NCBI GenBank assembly: GCA_039725955.1 | Contig: CP091033.1 | Span: forward strand, 1,798,001-1,862,000 | Length of the DNA stretch: 64,000 nt | Direction: 5' to 3' | Origin: Sinorhizobium sp. B11 | GTDB taxonomy: Bacteria > Pseudomonadota > Alphaproteobacteria > Rhizobiales > Rhizobiaceae | Shown: positions 1-6,860 of the stretch, one piece after another | Position numbering within the stretch: the stretch's first letter is position 1 | How the letters are laid out: each line of letters opens with the position of its first letter | Made by a program: the position numbers and the translations under genes | Notes under the pieces: generated by a model | Told to the model about the DNA's origin: nothing | The model's input: only the letters and a program-made list of their open reading frames with translations | Databases searched by the model: none

Positions 1-1797
1 CGCTCTCGCAATCGACAACGCCCGGATCAGCACATCCTTTCCTCGTTCGCTCATCCCTTCTGTATAAATCAGCGCAAATCCAAGGGCGCATTGAAGGACC
101 ATTTCTGATCGGCTGCCTTCTGTGCGTTCAAGGTAAGGGAGAGCCTTCTGTGCCCATTCACCGGATTCGGACACAAGACCGAGGGCGATCCAGAAATCCG
201 ATGCAACGGCTGCTAGTTTGGCTCCCGACGTCCCGTCACCACCGGGTGAAAATGCCCAGTTCAAAGTTGCCCGCAGGTTGTCGATCTCCCGTCTAAAGGG
301 GCCAAGATGTTCGATCGCTGCGTGTAGCGAACTCTCGTTTGAAAATGGCTGGAAGAACGATGCGAAAAACGCCACGCATCGCCGCATCGTCACGTGATAG
401 TCGGCGCCCGTTCCCAGCTTCTCGAGGGAGTAGACCCTTACGGTCTCCAGCAAACGCCATCGAGGCGCAGCGCCCGTTCCTTCGAAGGTGACCAGTGATT
501 TCGAGACGAGATTTGAAAGCCCGGAAGCAGCTTCACCTTCTTGCTGTCCGCTCGCCGCTGTGGCAGCTTCCAACGTGAAACCTGAGGGAAAGACGGCGAG
601 CTGGCGAAGGAGGAAGCGTTCACCTTCCGGCAACAGCTCATAACTCCAGTCGAGTGCGGCTCGCAGGGTACGATGTCGGGGCAGCGCCGTTCGTCGTCCG
701 CCGGTCAGGAGGACGAAACGATCATCCAGACGACCGGCAATCTGTTGAAGGCCCAAAGTGGCCGCACGTGCAGCTGCAAACTCTATGGCCAAGGGAATTC
801 CATCGAGATGCCGGCAAATACCCGCAATCACCGAGATCTTTTCCCTGGTCACGTTAAAATCAGATTGCAGCGCCCGGGTTCGAGCGATGAATAACTGGAT
901 TGCGCTGTGTTGAAGCAGATCGGCTTCTTGTTCCTTGGCCGGCACTTCCAGCGGCGGCACTCTGTATGCGAATTCGCCTTCGATGCGCAGAATTTCTCGG
1001 CTGGTCGCGAGCACGGATACGTTCTGACAAGCACGCAGGATCGCCTCCACCATCTCGGCGGCGGCGTCGACGACGTGTTCGCAATTGTCGATCACGAGCA
1101 ACATCCTCCGGCTGCCTATGGCTCTTGCCACGATCTCGGTCGAGATGTCGTCGCCCTGGAGGCGCAGGTCGAGGGCCTGGGCGAGAGTTGTCGGAACCAG
1201 ATGGGGATCGGACAGAGACACGAGCTCGACAAAATACGCATCACCGCCGATCGACGGCTGGAGATGGCGGGCAACCTCGGACGCCAGCACGGTCTTACCA
1301 ATTCCACCCGGTCCCGTCAGAGTTACAACACGATAGGCCGACATGAGTGTGTGAATCTGCGAAACCGAGGCCTGACGACCTATGAGTTCAGACGCTGCTG
1401 AAGGGATGTTTGAGACAAAGTCGCCTCGTTCGCCCACCTGCTTTCGAGGCGCAGGCACCGGTTCGGCATATTGCGACTCGGGCTCGACCCATTCCCCGAG
1501 CAACCGATAACCCCGACCGGAGACGGTGCGCAGCAATTCGCGATCCTTTCCCAGCGCCCGCCGGATCGCTGAGATATGGACCTGCAAGGTATTGTCCTCA
1601 ACCGCAAGTCCTGGCCAGACGCGCTTCATCAGGTCGACTTTAGTGACCATCCCACCCGAGGACAGCGCAAGGGTTTCCAAGATATCGAAAGCTCTACTGC
1701 CGAGCGGGACCGGAGCGCCCATGGCGCGCAACTCCCGTTTCTCGAGATCAAGCTCCCATCCGGAGTACTCGAAGCGGCCAATCTCAATCTGTCCCAA
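1..1797 (-). CDS. Winged-helix / NB-ARC ATPase regulator, C-terminus cut by window
   Basis: The frame is open from base 1 for 599 codons. An OmpR/PhoB-type winged helix fills residues 1-100, with recognition region SGGMVTKVDLMKRVWPG and the wing RTVSGRGYRLLGEW. An AAA/NB-ARC-type ATPase follows, with Walker A GPGGIGKT near residue 165 and the conserved block CEHVVDAAAEMV. A helical, TPR-like region comes after that. This is the predicted-ATPase plus winged-helix family common in rhizobia, presumably a cytoplasmic one-component regulator whose effector is unknown. An in-frame TAG lies a few codons upstream, so I start at the TTG at 1797, because the first internal ATG would remove part of the winged helix. 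The Shine-Dalgarno is weak. It is divergent from the LuxR-type regulator at 2037 across a 239-base intergenic region. Confidence 0.85.
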   Translation of the reverse strand, partial: MGQIEIGRFEYSGWELDLEKRELRAMGAPVPLGSRAFDILETLALSSGGMVTKVDLMKRVWPGLAVEDNTLQVHISAIRRALGKDRELLRTVSGRGYRLLGEWVEPESQYAEPVPAPRKQVGERGDFVSNIPSAASELIGRQASVSQIHTLMSAYRVVTLTGPGGIGKTVLASEVARHLQPSIGGDAYFVELVSLSDPHLVPTTLAQALDLRLQGDDISTEIVARAIGSRRMLLVIDNCEHVVDAAAEMVEAILRACQNVSVLATSREILRIEGEFAYRVPPLEVPAKEQEADLLQHSAIQLFIARTRALQSDFNVTREKISVIAGICRHLDGIPLAIEFAAARAATLGLQQIAGRLDDRFVLLTGGRRTALPRHRTLRAALDWSYELLPEGERFLLRQLAVFPSGFTLEAATAASGQQEGEAASGLSNLVSKSLVTFEGTGAAPRWRLLETVRVYSLEKLGTGADYHVTMRRCVAFFASFFQPFSNESSLHAAIEHLGPFRREIDNLRATLNWAFSPGGDGTSGAKLAAVASDFWIALGLVSESGEWAQKALPYLERTEGSRSEMVLQCALGFALIYTEGMSERGKDVLIRALSIARA

Positions 1798-2036
1798 TGC
1801 CAGCCAATTCTATCCGTTTCAAATCGTAGTGATAAAACCATAGAGGGGGAGATTGAGCCAACCATTGTTCCGCAACCCGCGGGAGAATATTTCAGTTTTT
1901 TTCAGGTTCTATCACGCCACTTAAGTCGCAGCAGGCGGGCTGTTCGTCTAAAACGACTACAGAAGCCCTTTATCAAAACGTCTACCTCAAGTCTTGCATC
2001 GCAACAGCGCGAACATAATCGGCGTGGGAGAATGAC

Positions 2037-2705
2037 ATGTACTATACTCGACACCTTACCTCCTCCGTAAAGCATCAGAACAGACCGACCAGCGACCCGC
2101 TGGTGGCGATCCTGAGCAATGCCTCCGACGTCTGTACGGCCCTGCTCGGAGATTTTTCTCAGTCTGGGTGGCAGCCAGAATTCTATCACTCGGCGGATAG
2201 CTTTCTCAGATTGGTGCAGGTCGGCACGCATGCCTGCATCGTCGTTGATACGACAACCGCAGAACTGACAGTTTCAGATCTCACGGATCTTATCTGTTCG
2301 CGTGCTTCGTATTGCCCCGTCATCGTGCTGACTGCAGGGGCCAGTGGGGCGATGACTGTTGCAACCAACAAATTCCGTGTGACATTCATGGCCAAGTCTG
2401 TTGATCGCCTCAATCTTCTGGAGGAGATCGAGGCAGCCGTAAGTGCGGTGAAAGACGCCAGCCGTCTGGAAGCGTATTTTCTGTCGCTTACGCCTCGGGA
2501 ACGTCAGGTAATGAAATTTGTGGCTGAGGGCCTGTTGAACAAGCAGGTGGCGTTCAAGCTGAATATCAGCGAGATAACTGTAAAGGCGCATCGAGGACAA
2601 GTCATGAGGAAAATGAGAGCAAGGTCTCTCCCCGACCTGGTCAACATGGCAGCGAAGCTGGGACCGAACACCGAACCTCTTCCCAACTGTGCTGCAGCAC
2701 TCTGA
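2037..2705 (+). CDS. FixJ/NarL-type response regulator with degenerate receiver and LuxR HTH
   Basis: The protein has 222 residues. Residues 20-130 resemble a receiver, with a possible phospho-acceptor Asp in ACIVVDTTT, Thr in VIVLTAG and Lys in TFMAKS. The acidic pair normally found at the end of the first strand is absent (DPLVAILSN), so phosphorylation may be lost or altered. Residues 150-210 form a clear LuxR/GerE helix-turn-helix ([15 protein letters not shown], then [19 protein letters not shown]). GGAG lies six bases before the ATG. No histidine kinase is adjacent. The divergent ATPase regulator at 1-1797 is the only close partner. The FixJ/NwsB-like DNA-binding fold is certain, but the signal it senses is not. 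Confidence 0.9.
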   Translation: MYYTRHLTSSVKHQNRPTSDPLVAILSNASDVCTALLGDFSQSGWQPEFYHSADSFLRLVQVGTHACIVVDTTTAELTVSDLTDLICSRASYCPVIVLTAGASGAMTVATNKFRVTFMAKSVDRLNLLEEIEAAVSAVKDASRLEAYFLSLTPRERQVMKFVAEGLLNKQVAFKLNISEITVKAHRGQVMRKMRARSLPDLVNMAAKLGPNTEPLPNCAAAL

Positions 2706-2876
2706 AAAGCGGAATGGGCTGGCGGACGACGACAGACGGTTGCGTTGACAGGTCTACACAACCTTTTACGAAGACTTCTTTGAAAAATTGCACTGTAGTT
2801 GCTATTGGCCTAGCGCGTTCGGCTCGGCGCCGACGGGCGGCGCGGCTCGAGGCTGCTCGGCGACGCCCTAGCGCTT
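2706..2876. other. Intergenic stretch, no feature recognised
   Basis: This stretch follows the LuxR-type regulator. It is GC-rich around 2820-2870, where a short motif CCTAGCGC is nearly repeated at the two ends. I see no convincing terminator with a T-tract, no RNA gene and no open frame with coding character. Confidence 0.4.
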
Positions 2877-3083
2877 TCAGACAAGTATAGAAGCTGCCAG
2901 CTGTCTCTCGATCCGGGTTCTCGCTTGCTGAGAGCGACGGATTACCACCTTCTCGTCGTCGCCGTTGATCAGTGGCGTCTTGGGGCGATCAAGGCCGGTG
3001 TCCGTCTCCCGGCTTCGGCGTTCAAAAGATTTGAAGGACCGCGTCGGAGTTCGTCTGGCTGTTTTAGCGTTGCCGGCATTCAT
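2877..3083 (-). CDS. Possible small basic protein, coupled to mmcQ-like gene
   Basis: This is a 68-residue frame rich in Arg, Lys and Thr with no recognisable domain. The only support is position: its ATG overlaps the TGA of the MmcQ/YjbR gene as ATGA (3080-3083), the arrangement used for translational coupling. It has no Shine-Dalgarno of its own beyond what lies inside the upstream gene. It could equally be a chance frame. Confidence 0.3.
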   Translation of the reverse strand: MNAGNAKTARRTPTRSFKSFERRSRETDTGLDRPKTPLINGDDEKVVIRRSQQARTRIERQLAASILV

Positions 3084-3409
3084 TTTCGCGCCGGTTTATG
3101 AGCTTTCTGCCCATGCGCCCAGGCCGTCCGTAGCGCGTTGTTGAGGTCGTCTTCGCTAAGGCCCGACAGAATACCTACAGTCCATCCCTTCTTGCCCCAG
3201 GCATTAGGAATGGGAGAAAAAACCTCCGGCAGTATCATGCATTTCAACGCCTGCTCATCCGGCGTGAAGTGGAAGTTGGCCGTCAAGCGATCGGCCGCAA
3301 TTGTCGCGTAGATTCGCGCCACTTTGAAAGCGGCTCGATCAAAATGTGGCACCTCGGTCGTGCCTTCCAGCAACAAAGCCAAGCGCCGTAAATCCTTCTC
3401 GCTCGCCAT
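3080..3409 (-). CDS. MmcQ/YjbR family protein
   Basis: The protein has 109 residues and shows the MmcQ/YjbR pattern: an N-terminal helix with LALLLEGTTEVPHFDRAAFKV, a central strand pair ending LKCMILPEVF, and a C-terminal part (WGKKGWTVGIL, then DLNNALRTAWAHG). The family adopts a double-wing DNA-binding-like fold but its function is generally unknown. I start at 3409 because GAGGACGCA sits just before that ATG; the longer frame upstream has no such site. It may be followed by the coupled frame at 2877-3083. Confidence 0.82.
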   Translation of the reverse strand: MASEKDLRRLALLLEGTTEVPHFDRAAFKVARIYATIAADRLTANFHFTPDEQALKCMILPEVFSPIPNAWGKKGWTVGILSGLSEDDLNNALRTAWAHGQKAHKPARK

Positions 3410-3753
3410 TGCGTCCTCTTGTGGCTGATCGGACCGAGAGCACTTTATAACAGCTCCTCGGTGCCGAGACACATCGAGCCGGCTGGCTTGGTCAACATCA
3501 TGCAGATAAAATTGAAGCATGGAGGATCAGGTTGGCGAGGTACGTTGCCCGATGGTAGAGCAGTGGTTGTTAGACATTATAGTGGTGAAAACCTTAAATG
3601 GATCTGACCTGCCCGAGAAGGTCGCCTATCTCCGACCTAGCCAACGTTTCGCCCAATAGTCCTCTGTATCAACGAGGACGGCTCAGCGGTGCCGCAGCCG
3701 TCAATGCGCATGAAAAATCGCGCTTATGGCTATGAGCGTGGGGCCGAGGAGGT
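3410..3753. other. Gap between mmcQ-like gene and pha operon
   Basis: There is no supported gene here. A 62-codon plus-strand frame at 3419-3607 overlaps the mmcQ-like promoter and lacks a ribosome site. The end nearest phaG holds the hairpin listed at 3677-3702. Confidence 0.4.
3677..3702 (-). terminator. Hairpin downstream of phaG, possible terminator
   Basis: Arms GACGGCT (3677-3683) and AGCCGTC (3696-3702) are perfectly complementary, and an inner GCGG/CCGC pairing extends the stem. It lies 50 bases past the phaG stop. No strong U-tract follows on the minus strand, so it could be a transcript 3' stabiliser instead of an intrinsic terminator. Confidence 0.45.
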
Positions 3754-4143
3754 TCAAGTCTCTCCGTTGCTGCCTTGTTTTCTTGCAGCAACGTGGTCGA
3801 TCTGTTTTGGCGGCGCCCTTTCATCATTCTCGACACGATCACGGTAAAGAGCAGCGCGCGCAAGCATCATCAGAGTAACCGGCGTCGTCGCCGTTACAAA
3901 AATCCCGATGAGGATCTCGTGAATCTCAAGTCGTCCTGAACCGACTGAGAAGAAGATCATCGAGGCGAGCATGATCCCGCCGATCCCCCAACTGGTTGCG
4001 AGCGTTGGCGCGTGAATACGTTCATAAAATGTTGGGAGGCGCAGGAAGCCTATCGCTCCGATCAATGCCAGGGAAGCGCCACCGAGAAGAAAGAAGGCGA
4101 CAAGGATGGCCGCCCACAACGGGATATCTGCAGCCGCAGTCAT
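3754..4143 (-). CDS. phaG: Monovalent cation/H+ antiporter subunit G
   Basis: The protein has 129 residues and matches MrpG/PhaG. It has three membrane helices: the first around AAILVAFFLLGGASLALIGAIG, then the family signature RLPTFYERIHAPTLATSWG, then helices two and three. The C-terminal tail is charged and cytoplasmic (PPKQIDHVAARKQ). This small inner-membrane subunit belongs to the multi-subunit Mrp/Pha antiporter, which exchanges Na+ or K+ for protons. It is the last gene of the operon. Its ATG overlaps the stop of phaF as ATGA. Confidence 0.93.
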   Translation of the reverse strand: MTAAADIPLWAAILVAFFLLGGASLALIGAIGFLRLPTFYERIHAPTLATSWGIGGIMLASMIFFSVGSGRLEIHEILIGIFVTATTPVTLMMLARAALYRDRVENDERAPPKQIDHVAARKQGSNGET

Positions 4144-4421
4144 TCTATCACCTCACCCCGCATCAAAAACTTGGCCAGCGCGACGGAGGAGACAAATCCC
4201 AAAATCCCGATCACCAATGCCGCTTCGAAATAGAGGACGCGACCCGTGCCGACGCCAAAAGTCACAAGCAACAGCATGGCGTTGATGTAAAAGGTGTCGA
4301 GACCGATAATCCGATCTTGCGCGCGGGGCCCGATGACCATGCGCACCGAAACAATCGCCATCGACGCGACCAGCATCAACTGAGCGATCGAAACAGCGCT
4401 GAACAAGATAATTGCGCTCAC
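4140..4421 (-). CDS. phaF: Monovalent cation/H+ antiporter subunit F
   Basis: The protein has 93 residues and about three transmembrane helices. The MrpF signature is present: RMVIGPRAQDRIIGLDTFYINAM, here in residues 27-49, with the conserved DR and D in the membrane-proximal loop. This membrane subunit of the Pha/Mrp complex sits between phaE (overlapping at 4418-4421) and phaG (overlapping at 4140-4143). The tight overlaps indicate one mRNA with coupled translation, which fits equal stoichiometry in the complex. Confidence 0.93.
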   Translation of the reverse strand: MSAIILFSAVSIAQLMLVASMAIVSVRMVIGPRAQDRIIGLDTFYINAMLLLVTFGVGTGRVLYFEAALVIGILGFVSSVALAKFLMRGEVIE

Positions 4422-4894
4422 GCGAAGATCTCCATCAGCAGTTTCTCATATCGATTTTTGATCGTGTCTCGCCACACGGTCTCGTTCTGCAGATCGAGGA
4501 TGTGAAGAAGAACGGAATTCTCGTTGGAATCGTATTCGAGCCAGGCAGATCCGGGTGTGCTTGTCAGGATCACGGCAAGAACGGCCAACGCGAACGGGCT
4601 TCTCATTTCGAGATGAATGGTCAGAAATCCCGGATCGTGCCGGCGCGAACCGCTCCGGATAATAATGCCCGCGACCGCAATGTTGGATTTGAGGATGTCG
4701 TAGAGTACGACGAAAAAAAGTTTGGGCAGCAGGTACCACTTCACCAATCGCGGCTTTTGCGGACGCAACGACGCCATCGCCCAACTGGCGAACACGGCGA
4801 CGAAGATACCCAGAATAAGATGACCGACCGTGAAGCCGTTGAGCAACAGCCACATCACGAGCAGCGACAGCGAAAGAACGGGATAAGGCAGCAT
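4418..4894 (-). CDS. phaE: Monovalent cation/H+ antiporter subunit E
   Basis: The protein has 158 residues. The MrpE pattern is clear: two N-terminal helices (VLSLSLLVMWLLLNG and LILGIFVAVFASWAM), then LLPKLFFVVLYDILKSNI, and a cytoplasmic half with LDLQNETVWRDTIKNRYE. A longer open frame continues upstream into phaD, but the start at 4894 makes a perfect ATGA overlap with the phaD stop and matches the usual MrpE length. It is part of the same complex and operon. Confidence 0.92.
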   Translation of the reverse strand: MLPYPVLSLSLLVMWLLLNGFTVGHLILGIFVAVFASWAMASLRPQKPRLVKWYLLPKLFFVVLYDILKSNIAVAGIIIRSGSRRHDPGFLTIHLEMRSPFALAVLAVILTSTPGSAWLEYDSNENSVLLHILDLQNETVWRDTIKNRYEKLLMEIFA

Positions 4895-6525
4895 CAGTTG
4901 CTCTCCGTTCCCGGCGCGGCCGGGCCCTGATAGCCCGGGACCTGTACCGCGTTGTGGACCGCATCGATATAGTTTGCAGGCTTGCTCAGCGTGCGAATGG
5001 TTAAGTCCATATATTGCAGGACCGGTCCCGCTTGCACGGTCAAGGCAAGAGTGAGCGCCAGCAAAAACAGCACGGGGACGATCTCGATCACGAGGACACG
5101 CGGAACTGTGCCTTCGATCGAGCTCCAGAAGGTGCGAATGCCGGCGCGCGTCATGGAAATCAGCGCCGCGATACCGGAGAGGATGACGAGCACGATCAGT
5201 GTCCAGATTGCCGCCGTCGGCGGCACCCCGATCGCACCCGTGCCCATCATTGCCGACAGCATTGCAAATTTGGCTATGAAACCGGAAAGCGGCGGCAGAC
5301 CGGACAGCAGGATCCCGCAGGCAGCAAAGCAAATGCCCAGTATCGCCATCGTCCCGGGCATGGTGACGCCCTCTTCTTCATCGGCGGTTTGCTCGTCGGC
5401 GTCTCCGTAGGCTTCCATCGTTACCGCAAGGACGTTGGCGCCGGCGTCCTGTCCGCGCTCGACAAGTTCGATCAGCATGAAAAAGGCACTGATCGTCAAT
5501 GTCGAACTGACGAGATAAAGGAGCGCACCGGATGATACGGCACCGTCATTGATGCCGAGGACCATCAACAGGGTGCCCGACGAGACGAGTACGGAAAACC
5601 CCGCAAGCCGGCCGAGCGCCTGGGATGCCAGTACACCGATCGTCCCGAAGACAAGCGTCGCCACACCACCGTATAAGAGCACGTTGGCGCCAAATCCGGC
5701 CAGCGGCCCCTCTCCGAACAGAAGCATCGTCAGGCGCAGGATTATGTAAATCCCGAGCTTGCTCATGATGGCAAACATTCCAGCCACTGGAGCTGATGCC
5801 GCACTATATGCTGTCGGCAGCCAGAAGCAGAGCGGCCACATCCCCGCCTTGATGAGGAAGACTACGCCCAAGATCGCCGCTCCTGCCTCCATGAGCATAC
5901 GGCGATCGCGCTCCATTTCGGGAATGCGCGCTGCAAGGTCCGCCATATTGAGGGTCCCGGCCGTGCCGTAAATCAGACTCACACCGATGAGGAACAACAG
6001 GGCTGCGACCAGATTGACGGCGATGTAGTGCAGGCCCGCCTTGACCCGAAGCGGACCGGAACCATGCAGGAGCAGACCATAGGACGCCGCCAGCATGATC
6101 TCAAAAAACACGAATAAATTGAACAGATCACCGGTGAGGAAGGCACCGTTGACGCCGACCAACAGGATCTGGAACATGCTGTGGAAATGCGCGCCGACCG
6201 CATGCCAGCGAGCGAGCGAGAAGATCAGCGCAGGAACGGCCAGCAACGCCGTCAACAGCAGCATCAGCGCCGACAGTCCGTCAAGTACCAGGACGATACC
6301 GAAAGGGGCCGCCCAGTTACCGAGCAGATAGATGCCGTCGAAGGCGTTTGGGCCGCTTTCAATGCGAAACAGGCAGATGGCGATGGCCGTCAGAACCAAA
6401 GTCGATGCAAGACTGATCATCGCCTTGGCCAATCGTTGACGCTCGTCCACGAGCAGCAACAATGCGCTGGCGACCAGTGGTACGAGTACCGGAGCAATGA
6501 TCAGATGGTGGGCCCAGGCATTCAT
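4894..6525 (-). CDS. phaD: Monovalent cation/H+ antiporter subunit D
   Basis: The protein has 543 residues with about 14 predicted membrane helices. It belongs to the NuoM/NuoN-like proton-translocating family. Conserved parts include FFEIMLAASYGLLLHG, the Lys-bearing VVFLIKAGMWPLCFWLP and the histidine-poor repeat region further on. An acidic insert around residues 370-390 (EAYGDADEQTADEEE) is a variable loop often seen in MrpD. It forms one of the two large ion-conducting subunits of the complex. It overlaps phaC at 6522-6525 and phaE at 4894. Confidence 0.94.
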   Translation of the reverse strand: MNAWAHHLIIAPVLVPLVASALLLLVDERQRLAKAMISLASTLVLTAIAICLFRIESGPNAFDGIYLLGNWAAPFGIVLVLDGLSALMLLLTALLAVPALIFSLARWHAVGAHFHSMFQILLVGVNGAFLTGDLFNLFVFFEIMLAASYGLLLHGSGPLRVKAGLHYIAVNLVAALLFLIGVSLIYGTAGTLNMADLAARIPEMERDRRMLMEAGAAILGVVFLIKAGMWPLCFWLPTAYSAASAPVAGMFAIMSKLGIYIILRLTMLLFGEGPLAGFGANVLLYGGVATLVFGTIGVLASQALGRLAGFSVLVSSGTLLMVLGINDGAVSSGALLYLVSSTLTISAFFMLIELVERGQDAGANVLAVTMEAYGDADEQTADEEEGVTMPGTMAILGICFAACGILLSGLPPLSGFIAKFAMLSAMMGTGAIGVPPTAAIWTLIVLVILSGIAALISMTRAGIRTFWSSIEGTVPRVLVIEIVPVLFLLALTLALTVQAGPVLQYMDLTIRTLSKPANYIDAVHNAVQVPGYQGPAAPGTESN

Positions 6526-6860
6526 CGCGGCTCATTTCTCCCGTCGACATGGTCGCTGCCCGTCAGACCGCGCGACGCCAGGAGTACGACCAGAAACAAG
6601 GCGGTTGTCGCAAAGCCGATGACGATGGCGGTCAGAACCAGAGCCTGTGGAACCGGATCGGCCAGAGGGCCCGCCGCATCGTCAGTAAGAATAGGCGGGA
6701 CGTTTGCCTTGACGCCGCCGACCCCGAAGATGAACAGGTTGACCGCGTACGAGAGCAGTGAAAGGCCGATGATCACCTGGTAGGTTCGCGGGCGCAGGAT
6801 AAGCCAGACACCACAACTGGTCATCACCCCTATGGCAATCGACAGGATCAGTTCCATCAC
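6522..6860 (-). CDS. phaC: Monovalent cation/H+ antiporter subunit C
   Basis: The protein has 112 residues and three helices, and is homologous to NuoK. It shows GVWLILRPRTYQVIIGLSLLSYAVNLFIF and the C-terminal QALVLTAIVIGFATTALFLVV, where the family keeps a functionally important membrane patch. Two consecutive ATGs occur; either start keeps the first helix. It overlaps the upstream phaA by four bases and the downstream phaD by four. Despite sharing the symbol, it is unrelated to polyhydroxyalkanoate synthase. Confidence 0.93.
   Translation of the reverse strand: MMELILSIAIGVMTSCGVWLILRPRTYQVIIGLSLLSYAVNLFIFGVGGVKANVPPILTDDAAGPLADPVPQALVLTAIVIGFATTALFLVVLLASRGLTGSDHVDGRNEPR

Noticed and set aside
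3419..3607. 62-codon plus frame after the mmcQ-like gene
   Set aside because: It overlaps the mmcQ-like promoter, has no Shine-Dalgarno and no family. The segment GGTAGAGCAGTGG near 3554 briefly resembled a tRNA D-arm but no cloverleaf can be drawn.
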